A stretch of 43,503 nucleotides of DNA from the NCBI RefSeq assembly GCF_009932375.1, contig NZ_BLJG01000168.1, positions 1-43,503 on the forward strand. The letters run 5' to 3'. The position numbers were made by a program, and so were the translations under genes. Shown here piece after piece: positions 10,139 through 21,000 of this stretch. The first letter of the stretch is position 1, and each line of letters starts with the position of its first letter. This DNA is from Pseudomonas juntendi. GTDB lineage: Bacteria > Pseudomonadota > Gammaproteobacteria > Pseudomonadales > Pseudomonadaceae. The notes below the pieces were generated by a model. It had not been told where the DNA came from and searched no databases. It saw only the letters and a list, made by a program, of their open reading frames with translations.

Positions 10139-12268
10139 TCAGAAGGTGTACGCGACGCCAGCCTGTACCGTACGCGGCGCACCCGGGTAGGCATACAGGT
10201 TGAATGCGCCTTCGTCATACGCCTTGTTGAACAGGTTCTTCACATCCAGGTTCAGGCGTATATGGTCGTTGACCTGGTAGAAGGTCAGCAGATCAACCAC
10301 CGTGTATTGCTCCATGGTGTAGGTGGTCGCCTCGGTCTGGCCGTTGCGGTCATCCACGTATTTCACCCCAAGCCCCAAGCCAAGCCCCTTGGCGACACCG
10401 TCCTGGAACTCATAGGTGTTGAGCAGGCTGAAACTGTTGCGCGGGATATTGGCCAGTCGCGTGCCGGTTGGCAGGCGGTTGTCCTTGGTCACTTCGGCAT
10501 CCACATAGGCGTAGCCGCCAATGACGCGCCACTCGGGGGTGACATTGCCAGCAACGTTGATATCCAGGCCCCGGCTGCGCACTTCGCCGGCCGCCACGCT
10601 GTAGTTCGGGTCCACCGGGTCGCGGGTCAACACGTTTTCCTTGACGATGTGGTAGACCGCTGCGTCGACACTCAGCTGGCGGTCGAGCGCTTCCCATTTC
10701 ACGCCCAGTTCGTAGGATTTGCCCTTTTCCGGGTCGAAGCCCCCGCCGCTGGCCGGGGTTCCCGTGTTGGGTTTGAAAGAGCGCGCGGTGTTGGCGTAGA
10801 CGGCGACCGTGTCGGTGAGGTCATAGACCAGGCCAATCCGGGGCGTAGCACCGTTTTCGCCTTTGCTGAAATCACCGGCATTGTCCAGCTTGTTGTCGTA
10901 GTCATGCTCGAAGCGCTCGAAGCGTACGCCTGCCAGAGCCTTCAAACGCTCGGTCAGGGCCACCTGGTCCTGGATGAAGAAGGCCCAGGTCTGCAGGTTC
11001 TCCTTGTCCCAGGTCGTGGTGCGGGTCAGCGCCGGCCGTGGCTGGCCAAGTACCGGGTCGTAGATGTCGATGGGGTAGGTGCCCGCCACCGCAGAGGACC
11101 GCTGGATGATCGAGTTGTAGTCATAGTTCTCGTACTCCACCCCTGTCAGCAAGGTGTGGCTGAAGCCGCCGGTGTCGAAGTAGCCGGTCAGGTTCAGCTG
11201 CCAGTCGCGATCGGTCCACTCCAGCTTGCGGTAGTTGAAGTTACGCTCCAGCGTTCGCCCATCCAGCGGCGCGCCGTTGGCTTCGACCGCATTGCCCTTG
11301 AGCGAGCCATCGAGGAACTGGAACCCGCCCGCCAGCGTCCAGTTGTCATTGAGCAGGTGCTCGAAACGCACCTGCGCCATGTTGTTGTCATTGTGCAGCA
11401 GGTTGTCGCTGCCTTTTTCCCAGATATAGGTGTCACGCCAGGCGCTGCCACGCTGGGTGGCGTAGCGGGTCAGGCCGCGGTCCAGCGGGTGGTTGTTGCG
11501 CATGAAGTCGCCTTCGAACACGACCTTGGTGGTGTCGTTGACCTGCCAGCTGAGCACTGGCGCCACGTCATAACGCTCGCTTTGCACATCATCACGGAAA
11601 CTGTCGCCGCCCTCGCCAAGCAGGTTCAGGCGGTAGGCCAGCGAGCCGTCTTGGTTCAGCGGGCCGGCGGCGTCGAGGGTGGCGCGGTGCATGCCCTGGT
11701 CGTCGAACTGGCTGCCCAGGGTGACCTTGGGGTCTGGTAGCGGCTGCTTGCTGACCACGTTGAAGGTGCCGCCGGGGTCGCCACGGCCGTACAGGCTGCT
11801 GGCCGGGCCGCGGATCACCTCCAGCCGCTCGACGGTATTGGCGTCTGGTGCGTTGGGGTAGCCACGGTTGATCGGGAAACCGTTACGGTAGAACTCGCCG
11901 GTGGTAAAGCCGCGCACGGTGAAGGTGGTAAGGCCCTGGCCACCGAAGTTGTTGGCCCGGCCGACGCCACCGGCATAGTCCAGGCCGTCTTGCAGGCGCG
12001 TGGCACCGGTGTCTTGCAGTACCGCCTTGGGCACCACGCTGACCGACTGCGGTGTTTCGTGCAGCGCGGTGTCGGTGCGGGTGGCACTGGCGGAACGGTT
12101 GGCCTTGTAGCCGAGCACTGGGCCATCAGCCCGTTCGCTGTCGGCTGTGCCAGTGATGCTCAGGGCCTGAAGTTCGATCTGGGCCGGGTCGCTGAGCGGT
12201 TCGGGCTCGGCGAGGGCCAATGGGGAGACAGCATGAAGCACACAAAGCGAAACGAACGTGCGACGCAT
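10139..12268 (-). CDS. TonB-dependent siderophore receptor
   Basis: A 709-residue outer-membrane receptor with a signal peptide (cleavage near LALAEP). No N-terminal signalling (STN) domain is seen, so it should not directly control a sigma factor. The plug domain spans roughly residues 60-170: ETPQSVSVVPKAVLQD, then FTVRGF, then RLEVIRGPASSLYGRG-PGG. The rest is a 22-strand barrel ending in AYTF with the terminal Phe needed for assembly. Such proteins import ferric siderophores using TonB energy. The ligand is unknown; the form suggests a hydroxamate or citrate-type siderophore receptor. A Fur-box-like site lies about 50 nt upstream of the start, so iron repression is likely. Confidence 0.88.
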   Translation of the reverse strand: MRRTFVSLCVLHAVSPLALAEPEPLSDPAQIELQALSITGTADSERADGPVLGYKANRSASATRTDTALHETPQSVSVVPKAVLQDTGATRLQDGLDYAGGVGRANNFGGQGLTTFTVRGFTTGEFYRNGFPINRGYPNAPDANTVERLEVIRGPASSLYGRGDPGGTFNVVSKQPLPDPKVTLGSQFDDQGMHRATLDAAGPLNQDGSLAYRLNLLGEGGDSFRDDVQSERYDVAPVLSWQVNDTTKVVFEGDFMRNNHPLDRGLTRYATQRGSAWRDTYIWEKGSDNLLHNDNNMAQVRFEHLLNDNWTLAGGFQFLDGSLKGNAVEANGAPLDGRTLERNFNYRKLEWTDRDWQLNLTGYFDTGGFSHTLLTGVEYENYDYNSIIQRSSAVAGTYPIDIYDPVLGQPRPALTRTTTWDKENLQTWAFFIQDQVALTERLKALAGVRFERFEHDYDNKLDNAGDFSKGENGATPRIGLVYDLTDTVAVYANTARSFKPNTGTPASGGGFDPEKGKSYELGVKWEALDRQLSVDAAVYHIVKENVLTRDPVDPNYSVAAGEVRSRGLDINVAGNVTPEWRVIGGYAYVDAEVTKDNRLPTGTRLANIPRNSFSLLNTYEFQDGVAKGLGLGLGVKYVDDRNGQTEATTYTMEQYTVVDLLTFYQVNDHIRLNLDVKNLFNKAYDEGAFNLYAYPGAPRTVQAGVAYTF

Positions 12269-12317
12269 CGACTGGACGATCCTGAAGTAGGGCGCTGGGA
12301 GAAATTTGCGCCGCGAA

Positions 12318-12336
12318 ATTACTACGAATCATTATC
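12318..12336 (-). promoter_or_regulatory. Fur box of the TonB receptor gene
   Basis: The 19-bp site matches the classic Fur consensus at 13 positions, including the run AATCATTATC at its right side. It lies about 50 nt before the receptor start codon, in an AT-rich stretch unlike its surroundings. Confidence 0.6.
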
Positions 12337-12396
12337 AAATGCATTAATTTTAAATCGCACGCGCGTGCCAGATGCGCTGCACGCCTGGGCCGGCGT

Positions 12397-13788
12397 TCAA
12401 TCCTGGTCATCCCACCCGCCACCCAGTGCCGCAAACAGGTTCACCTCTGCCAGCAATTGCGCCAGGCGGTCGTTGATCAGCCCTTGCTGGGCACTGAACA
12501 ACGCGCGCTGCGCGTCCAGGAAGGTGAGGCTGCTGTCCACGCCAATGCGGTAACGGTGCTCGGCCAGGTCGTAATAGCGTTGGCTGGCCGCGACCAGGTC
12601 GCGTTGTGCCTGCAGTTGGCGCTGGTAGGTCGCCCGCGCGGCCAGGCCATCGGCAACTTCCTGGAATGCGCGCTGGACGGCTCGCTGGTACTGCGCCACC
12701 TGAATATCCTTCTGCAGGCGCGCGTAATCCAGGCTGGCGCGCAGGCTGCCTGCGGTAAAGATCGGCAGGTTGATCTGCGGTTGGAACAGCCAGGTCCCCG
12801 AACCTGCATCGAACAGGCCACTGAGCTGGGGGCTGGTGCTGCCGGCATTGGCGGTGAGGCTGATGCTGGGAAAGAACGCCGCCCGCGCAGCACCGATATT
12901 GGCGTTGGCGGCGCGCAACTGGTACTCGGCCTGGCGTATGTCGGGCCGCCGCTGCAGCAAGTCAGACGGTAAACCGGCCGGCAGCCTGGCAATCTGCTCG
13001 GCCGCCAAGGGCTGTGCGACCCCCTTCGCAGCAACCGGGGCACCCACCAGCAGCGTCAGCTGGTTGAGGTCTTGCGCGACCAGCCGCCGGTAACGCGCCA
13101 CTGCCGCCCGGGTGCTGTCCACGCGGGTGCGCGCCTGCACCTCATCCAGTGCCGACAGCGTGCCCGCCCGGCGCTGGTTACGGGCCAGGCGCAGGCTGCG
13201 CTGGTCAGTGGCCAGGGTTTCGTTGGCCAGGGTCAGCAGCGCCTGGTCGGCCTGCCAGGTCAGGTACACACTGGCAACGCTCGCCACCAGGCTCAGGCGG
13301 CTACTGCGCCGTGCCTGGTCACTGGCCAGGTAGTTCAGCAATGCCTGGTCGTTGAGGCTGCGCACCCGGCCGAACAGGTCGATTTCGTAGGCGCTCAGCC
13401 CCAGCGTGGCCGCGTAGCTGGAACTGATCATGCCTTTGCCGGTACCGGTCATGCCCCTGGGCAGGTACTGACGCTGGCCGTGGCCATCAGCCGCCACCTG
13501 GGGTAGCCGTTCGGCGCGCTGCACGCGGTATTGTGCCTGCGCAGCCGCGACGTTGAGTGCGGCGGTGCGCAGGTCGCGGTTGTTGGCCAGGGCGGCCTCG
13601 ATCAACTGGCGCAGCACCGGGTCGCGGAATACCTGCTGCCCGGCTTCGACCGGCGGTGGCGTATCGGCGGTATAGGCGGGCCCTTGCGGAAACTGCGCGG
13701 GTACCGCAGGGGCGGGGCGGTGGTAAGCAGGGGCAAGTGAACAGCCGCACAACAGCGCGGCAAACAAGGTCAACACATGTCGGGGCAT
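12397..13788 (-). CDS. RND-type outer-membrane efflux lipoprotein (NodT/OprM family)
   Basis: A 463-residue TolC-like channel. The N-terminus [16 protein letters not shown] is a lipoprotein signal, with the lipidated Cys at residue 16, followed by [14 protein letters not shown] as in NodT proteins. Two repeated outer-membrane-efflux domains follow; [15 protein letters not shown] near the middle is the family signature. Its start is 15 nt after the psoR stop, so the two are probably co-transcribed. In many Pseudomonas lipopeptide loci a NodT-type channel works with a MacAB pump to export the product, and that role is inferred here. The macAB genes would be expected beyond psoC, outside the window. 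Confidence 0.88.
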   Translation of the reverse strand: MPRHVLTLFAALLCGCSLAPAYHRPAPAVPAQFPQGPAYTADTPPPVEAGQQVFRDPVLRQLIEAALANNRDLRTAALNVAAAQAQYRVQRAERLPQVAADGHGQRQYLPRGMTGTGKGMISSSYAATLGLSAYEIDLFGRVRSLNDQALLNYLASDQARRSSRLSLVASVASVYLTWQADQALLTLANETLATDQRSLRLARNQRRAGTLSALDEVQARTRVDSTRAAVARYRRLVAQDLNQLTLLVGAPVAAKGVAQPLAAEQIARLPAGLPSDLLQRRPDIRQAEYQLRAANANIGAARAAFFPSISLTANAGSTSPQLSGLFDAGSGTWLFQPQINLPIFTAGSLRASLDYARLQKDIQVAQYQRAVQRAFQEVADGLAARATYQRQLQAQRDLVAASQRYYDLAEHRYRIGVDSSLTFLDAQRALFSAQQGLINDRLAQLLAEVNLFAALGGGWDDQD

Positions 13789-13803
13789 TGCAGGTTCTCG
13801 CAG

Positions 13804-14583
13804 TCAGGCACCGGCCATCCATTTCGCCAGGCCGTGGCGGCCGCTGACCCCTAGTTTGGCCGTGGCACGCTTGAGGTAGGTTTCCACCGAGCTGTTCTTC
13901 ACATTCAACCGCTGGGCCATTTCTGGCACGGTACCGCCAGTAAGCAGCCCCAGGCATACCTCCTGTTCACGGGTCGACAGGCGCACGGCCTCGTGCACCA
14001 GCCGTTCACAGAACGCCTGGCGCAGCGAACCTGCCTCAAGCTCGCCCTGGGCCCCCCCTGCAGCGCGCGTGGCGCCCTGTTCAAGCAGTTGACCGTGGTG
14101 CTCGACCAAGGGCAGCAGGGTGTCGGACAAGCACTTGAGCTGGGACAATTCACCCAGGGCGAAGGCGCGCTGGCACGGCAGGCGATGAAAGCTGATCACC
14201 CAGCGCTTGCGGCCATTGCACGACACCAGGTGGCACTGATGGGCACTCTGGCGCGGGTGCAAGGCGCCAGGCGGGGCCTTGAACTCGATCAGCAGTGGGT
14301 CTTTCATCTGCATGATGCGCTGCAGCAGCGGTTGGTGCTGGTTTTCGCCAGCGGCGGCGGGCTGCAGCCCAGCACTGCCCAGCACCTTGATATGGCTGAC
14401 ATTCGCCCGCTGCGGGTCAAGCGTCCATTCGCTGAGTTCGAGCCGGTGAACAGGCACCTGTGCTGCCACCAGGCCCAACATCTGGTCAGCAAAGCCTGCG
14501 GCGCCGGTGCTGGCGATCAATTCCCCCAATTGCAGGTAAAGCTGTGGGTCGGGGCGGTAGTCGCGGCTGTCGGTCAGCATCAT
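13804..14583 (-). CDS. psoR: LuxR-family regulator of lipopeptide synthesis (PsoR type)
   Basis: A 259-residue regulator. The C-terminal 60 residues are a LuxR/NarL helix-turn-helix (LSTREQEVCLGLLTGG, then VKNSSVETYLKRATAKLGV). The first 190 residues have no recognisable acyl-homoserine-lactone domain or receiver domain, as is usual for lipopeptide-cluster LuxR proteins. Two adjacent ATG codons occur; AAGGA lies 4 nt before the second and a further AAGGA 10 nt before the first. It is divergent from psoA, the arrangement known for psoR and its relatives, and is expected to activate psoA and psoB. The symbol rests on synteny and on the product predicted from the synthetases. Confidence 0.8.
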   Translation of the reverse strand: MMLTDSRDYRPDPQLYLQLGELIASTGAAGFADQMLGLVAAQVPVHRLELSEWTLDPQRANVSHIKVLGSAGLQPAAAGENQHQPLLQRIMQMKDPLLIEFKAPPGALHPRQSAHQCHLVSCNGRKRWVISFHRLPCQRAFALGELSQLKCLSDTLLPLVEHHGQLLEQGATRAAGGAQGELEAGSLRQAFCERLVHEAVRLSTREQEVCLGLLTGGTVPEMAQRLNVKNSSVETYLKRATAKLGVSGRHGLAKWMAGA

Positions 14584-15000
14584 TTCCTTGTCGTCCTTGG
14601 TTCAGGGTATTGCAGCAGGTGGTTTGGCGGGCCAGTGCTCCAGGGTGGAAGTAGGGTGGGGTGGGCGTATTCAAGCCCGCTGGCAGGCTGGCGTCTGTAA
14701 TGGAAAACCGGGACAGAAAATGCCACCAAACGGCTGCCTTGGGTGGCGGCCGCACCACGCGGCGCGTGTGCCGAAGGCTGATTTGCCGGGTATTTGACGC
14801 CAGAACCACGGCGAATGCGCCCTGATCGCAGCGCGTAGACGCTGCCGTAGGCCATCGTGGGTGGTCGGCTATGGCCAATGTCCTACACGTTTTTCAGCAG
14901 GCCGCCCGCGCGTCCCGATTGTCCGGGTTTGGCAGGCCATACAGCTGTCGGCAGCGGTGCTTGAATGCGCGGATGATCAACCAGAAGGACCTGCCGAATC
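14584..15000. promoter_or_regulatory. psoR-psoA divergent control region
   Basis: This 417-nt region has no gene I can support. Within 175 nt of psoA it holds three inverted repeats: GCAGCG-N6-CGCTGC at 14828-14845, GGCCAT-N15-ATGGCC at 14850-14876, and CCTAC-N10-GCAGG at 14882-14901. The last has the 20-bp size of a lux box. AAGGA at about 14985 serves the psoA ATG. Confidence 0.5.
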
Positions 15001-18000
15001 ATGCCTGCCCCAGACACTTTCGCCCTGACCATCGCCCAGCGTGACATCTGGCTGGACCAGATCAGCCATGGCGACTCACCGCTGTACAACATCGGGGCGT
15101 ACGTCGAGTTGCAAGGGAATGTGGATGCCGGGCTGCTGCAGCAGGCGCTGCAGCACCTGGTGGCTGAGCACGATGGCCTACGAACGGTGCTGGTCACGCA
15201 GGGCGGGCTTGCCCGCCAGTACTTCGCCACGCACATGGCGGTCACCCTGGGCCGGCATGACCTGCGCCAGGCCAGCGAGCCTTTCGCAGCTGCATCAGGC
15301 TTGCTCGAGGCGCAAATGCGCACCCCTTATCAGCTGGATGCCGCCAGCCCGCTATGGGCGGCCACCTTGATCCGCATTGGCGAACAGCGTTACCTGCTAG
15401 CGCTGCAAGCCCACCATCTGATCCTCGATGGCTGGGGTGTGGACCAGTGGTTCAAGCAGCTCGCAGACCATTACCGCCTGTTGCAGCAAGGCCTGCCCCT
15501 GCCGCACGGGGCGGCGTCCTACACAGCCTTCATCGAGGACGACGCCCAGTACCAGGCATCCGCGCGGCAAACCCGCGATCGCGACTACTGGCTGGCCAAG
15601 TACCAGCAGTTGCCCGATGCCCTGCTGGCCCCGCGCGAACGCGCGAGCGCGGCAACCGCCACGCCCAGTGGCGCGCAGCGCCAGCCGTTCGACCGCCAAC
15701 TGCTGGCGCGCATGCGCCGCTGCGCTGCCGACCTGCAAGCCTCGCCGCTGCACGTGCTGCTGGCCGCCTTGCACGTCTGCGTGACGCGTACCTGGCAGCG
15801 CGACGAGTGGGTGGTCGGGCTGCCGGTGCGCAACCGCGGCAACGCGCGCTTCAAGGCGACCCTGGGGTTGTTCACCCAGGTCAGCGCGCTGCGCCTGGGT
15901 TTTGCCCGCGAGTGCTCGTTCGCCACGCTGGTGCAGGGCATCCGCGATGCGCTCAAGCAGGATTTTCGCCATCAGCGCTTCGCCCTCAGTGAGCTCAACC
16001 GCAGCCTTGGCACACTGCGCGAAGAACGGCCGCAGCTGTTCGAACTGATGGTCTCGTTCGAGGACGACAGCAACGCACTGCAAATCACCGATGCGCCTGG
16101 CCATACGGTGATGATCTGCAACGGCCACGAACCCACGCCACTGAGTGTCCACCTGCGCTGCAACAGCCACAGCGACGCAGCCATGCTGCACGTGGTGCAC
16201 AACCGCGCCTGGTTTACCGACGATGAAGCCCAGGCCCTGGCGCAGCGCCTGCTACACGTGCTGGAGCAAGGGCTGCAACAGCCGCAGGCGACAGCCGGCG
16301 ACTTCGACCTGCTTACCGCGCCTGAGCACGCTGCGCTCGAGCGGTGGAATGCCACGCAAATGCCAGTGGCGGCGGCGGGCCTGATTCAGCAGCGCATCCA
16401 GGCCCAGGCCAAGGCCCGGCCGGCCGCAGTGGCGGCGCGCTTCCATGACCAGGCGCTGACCTATGGCGAACTGGAGCGGCGCGCCGAACTGCTGGCGCAG
16501 CACTTGGCGGGCCTGGGCGTTGGGCCCGAACGCCGGGTAGCGCTGATCGCCCAGCGCGGGCTGGATACTTTGGTAGGGTTGCTGGCCGTGCTCAAGGCCG
16601 GCGCTGCCTATGTGCCCATAGACCCTGCGCACCCCCGTGAGCGGCTTGCCTATCTGCTTCAGGACAGCGCCCCGGAGGTGCTGCTGACCCTGTCCCGGCT
16701 GGTGGATCGGCTGCCGGCCCACACCCTGGCGCAGATCGAACTGGACCGCTTCGACTGGGCCGCAGCGCCCGCCGGGGCGTTCGAGTTCGCCGCACAAGCG
16801 CCCACAGACCTTGCCTATGTCATCTATACCTCCGGCTCTACCGGCTTGCCCAAAGGGGTAATGGTCGAGCAGCGCATGCTGGCCAACCTGGTCGACTGGC
16901 ACTGCAGCAGCTTCGACCTCGGCCCTGGGCGGCAGCAATCGAGCCTGGCAGGTTTCGGCTTCGATGCCATGGCCTGGGAGATCTGGCCGGCGCTGTGCAG
17001 CGGCGCGACCTTGCACCTGGCACCGGTGCGCGACGGGGCCGAAGACATCGACGCCTTGCTCGCCTGGTGGCGCGCGCAGCCGCTGGACGTCAGCTTTCTG
17101 CCCACCCCTGTGGCCGAGCATGCCTTTGCCCAGGGCGAGCTGCACCCCACCTTGCACACCCTGCTGGTCGGCGGCGACCGCCTGCGCCGCCTGGCCCGCG
17201 AGCAGCGCTACCGCGTGGTCAACAACTACGGCCCCACCGAAACCACGGTGGTGGCCACCTCGGGCGAAGTACTGGCGGGCAGGCCGCTGCATATCGGCGG
17301 GCCGGTGGCCAATACCCGGCTCTATGTGCTCGATGCTCAGCGCCAGTTGCTGCCGCCCGGTGCCGCGGGCGAGCTGTATGTGGGCGGCCAGGGGGTAGCC
17401 CGTGGCTACCTGAACCGCCCGCAGATGACAGCCGAGCGCTTTGTTGCCGACCCGTTCAGCCGCGAGCCGGGCGCCCGCCTGTACCGCACCGGGGACCTGG
17501 TGCGTTGGCTACCCGACGGCACGCTGGAGTACCTCGGGCGCAACGACGACCAGGTCAAGGTCCGTGGGGTGCGGGTTGAGTTGGCTGAGATCGAGGCCGC
17601 GCTCACCCGCCATGCGGCCGTGCGCGAAAGCGTGGTCATGTTGCGCGATGGCCAGCTGCAAGCCTGGTTCATCGCCGACCTGCCGGTGACGCCGCGGGCG
17701 TTGCATGAGCACCTGCGTGAACGGCTGCCGGTCGCCTTGTTGCCGGGGGCCTTCGTGCGCCTTGAGCGCTGGCCGCTGACCGCCAATGGCAAGCTCGACC
17801 GCCGGGCGTTGCCGCACGCCGACGAAAACAGCCAGGTGCGCCGCGAACATGAAGCGCCGCAAGGCGCAGTCGAACAACAGCTGGCGCAGCTGTGGGGCGA
17901 GTTGCTGCAGGTTGAACGGGTAGGGCGCCAGGACCACTTCTTCGAACTCGGTGGCCATTCACTGTTGGCCGTGCAATTGATCGAACGCATGCGCCAGCAG

Positions 18001-18090
18001 GGCTGGCAGGCGGACGTGCAGGTGCTGTTCGGGCAATCGACCCTGGCCAGCCTGGCTGCCAGCGTGACTCGGGTCGAACAGCCAGTACTG
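15001..18090 (+). other. PsoA module 1: Cs-A-T, predicted Leu
   Basis: Pocket residues are D655, A656, W659, F699, L722, G724, N742, V750 and V751. This is the standard Pseudomonas Leu code DAWFLGNVV(K). The starter C domain implies N-acylation by a fatty acid. Confidence 0.85.
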
Positions 18091-21000
18091 CCGGGCAACC
18101 AGGTACCGCCGGGTTGCCAGCGCATTACCCCGGGCATGCTGGCACTCACCGAACTGGACCAGGCTGCCATCGATCGCATCGTGGCCACGGTGCCCGGTGG
18201 GGCCGCCAATGTGCAGGAAATCTACCCACTCGCCCCTCTGCAGCAGGGGCTGCTTTACCACCATGTTGCCGACGCCCGCGACCCCTACCAACAGCAAGCG
18301 TTGTTCGCCTTCGCCAGCCATGCACAACTGCAAGCCTTTGCCGCTGCCCTGCAGCAGGTGATCGAGCGCCACGATATTCTGCGCACCAGCCTGTGCTGGG
18401 AAGGCCTGGAGCACCCGCAGCAGGTGGTCTGGCGTCAGGCGCGCCTGCCAGTCGAGCAGTGGCACGGCCCCGCTGCGCAGTTGCGCAGCCACTTCGACCC
18501 GCAACGCCAGCCCCTGGACCTGCGCCGGGCGCCGATGATGGCGCTGGTGTGCAGCGAGGCTACCGACCAGGGCCGTTGGCTGGGCTTGTTGCGCTTCCAT
18601 CACCTGGTCAACGATGCGGTATCGCTGCAGGTGCTGCTGGGTGAGCTGGCAGCCTGCATGGCCGGGCAGGGCGAGGGCCTGGCCACGCCAGTGGCTTACC
18701 GCGACTATGTCGCCGCCAGCACCCAGGCCGAGCGCCAGGCCGGTCACGCTGCCTTCTTCAGGGCGCAACTGGCCGGTATCGAACCGCAAGCACCGATCCC
18801 CGGTTATGGCGGGGCGCCAGTCGATGAGCAGCAGTTGGAGCGCTGCGACCATCGCCTGGCCGGCGAACAGGTTGCCGCGTTACGCCAGCAGGCACGGCAC
18901 CAGGGCGCCAGCCTGGCCAGCCTGCTGCACCTGGCGTGGGCACAGGTGCTGGGCAACCTCGGCGGGCGTGACGAGGTGGTGCTGGGCACCGTACTGCTGG
19001 GGCGCAGCATGGCCGGCCCCGGTGCCGGCAGCGCGATGGGCATGTTCATCAACAGCCTGCCGTTGCGTGTCCCGCTGGCCCAACGTGTACCCGGCCAGGC
19101 GCTGCGTGAAACCCATGCCGGGCTGGCCGCCTTGCTGGCGCATGAGGATGCGCCGCTGATCCTGGCCCAGCGTTGCAGTGGCCTGCCCGCAGGCAGCGCA
19201 CTGTTCGACAGCCTGGTGAATTACCGCCAGGGCAGCCTGCCGTTCGGCCAGGTGCTGCCCGGTGTAGCGCTGGTCGAGGCCAGCGAGGTCGAGAGCCACG
19301 GGCTGGTGCTGACCGTGGATGAGCAGGCAGATACGCTGCAACTGGCCGTGCGTGCGCCGCGTGCGATCGGGGCGCAACGGGTCATGGACTTCGTGCTCAA
19401 CGCCCTGCAGCAATTGGCCGATGCGCTTGCCCGCGGCAGCAGTGAAGGCCTGCAGGCCCTGTGTGCAGTGCCACACAACGAGTTGCAGCGTTTGTTGCAG
19501 GGCTTGAACCGCACCGAAGACCCGCACAGCCCAACCTGGCAGACCCTGCCTGCGTTACTCGAGGCCCAGGTTTGGCGCACGCCACAGGCCATCGCCCTGC
19601 AGGCGGGCGACGAGAGCCTGGACTACCAAACGCTGAATGCCCAGGCCAACCGCCTGGCGCACCAGTTGATTGCCCAAGGGGTCGGCCCGGACAGCCGGGT
19701 GGCTGTGTGCGTGGAGCGCGGCATTTCGCTAATGGTGGCCTTGCTTGGCGTGCTCAAGGCCGGCGGTGCCTATGTGCCGCTGGACCCCGGCTACCCGCAG
19801 GAACGCCTGCGCTTCATGTTGCAGGACTGCACGCCAACCCTGGTGCTGGTGCACGGCGCTACCCAGGGCCTGTTCGCCGGCCTGGCCTGTCGCTGGCTCG
19901 ACCTGGACGCGCACAGCTGGCAGGCCAACCCGGCCGATAACCCGCAGGTCGAGGGGCTGGGGCCGTCAAAACTGGCCTATGTGATGTACACCTCGGGGTC
20001 CACGGGCACCCCCAAGGGGGTCATGGTGGAGCACCGTGGGCTGTGCAACCTGATGCACTGGGGGTCGCAAATCTGCCCGCCGCGCCCTGGGGATGCGCTG
20101 TTGCAACGGGCGCCGTGCACATTCGATGGCTCGGTGTGGGAGCTGTTCTGGCCCTTGACTGCCGGCCTGCGCCTGGTCCTGGCGCGGCCGGACGGCCACC
20201 GTGACCCGGCGTACATGGTGCAGCTGATTCAGGCCCGGCAGGTCAGCGTCGTCAAGTTCGTACCGGCCCTGCTGCACCAGTTCCTCGAGCAGCCGGGCGT
20301 GGAGCGCTGCACCAGCCTGACCGATATTTTCTGCGGCGGCGGCGAGCTGACCCTGGCGCTGGTCCACAGCGTGCGGCAACGCTTGCCCGGCGTGCGCCTG
20401 CACAATGTCTACGGCCCCACCGAGGCTACGGTGGACAGCACCGCGTGGACCTTGCAAGCGCAGCAACCCTTGCCCACGCAGGCGCCGCCGATTGGTCGGC
20501 CAATCAGCAACACCCGGCTGTATGTGCTGGACGCGCACGACCGGCCGGTGCCCCTGGGCGCGGTGGGCCAGTTGCACATCGGCGGTGTCGGCGTAGCGCG
20601 CGGTTACCTGGGTTTGCCGCACTTGCAGGCCGAGCGTTTCATTGTCAGCCCGTTCGTCGAAGGTGACCGCCTGTACCGTACTGGCGACCTGGTGCGCTAC
20701 CGCGCCGACGGCGAACTGGACTTCGTGGGGCGCAACGACTTCCAGGTCAAGTTGCGGGGGCTGCGCGTTGAACTGGGTGAAATCGAAGCGTTGCTGGCCG
20801 CCTACCCGGCGGTGGGGCAGGCGGTGGTCCTGATGCGAGAAGAGCGCCTGGTGGCGTACTTCACCTGCAACGATGGCCAGCCGGCGCCGGCGCTGGAGGC
20901 GCTGCGCAGCCACCTGCTGGCGCGCATGCCCGAATACATGGTGCCGCAGGCCTTCGTGCGCCTGGCGGCGTTGCCACTGAGCCGCAATGGCAAAGTGGAC

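Noticed and set aside
10262..11740. A 492-codon plus-strand frame
   Set aside because: It lies opposite the TonB receptor gene, which has clear plug and barrel motifs; the plus-strand translation has none.
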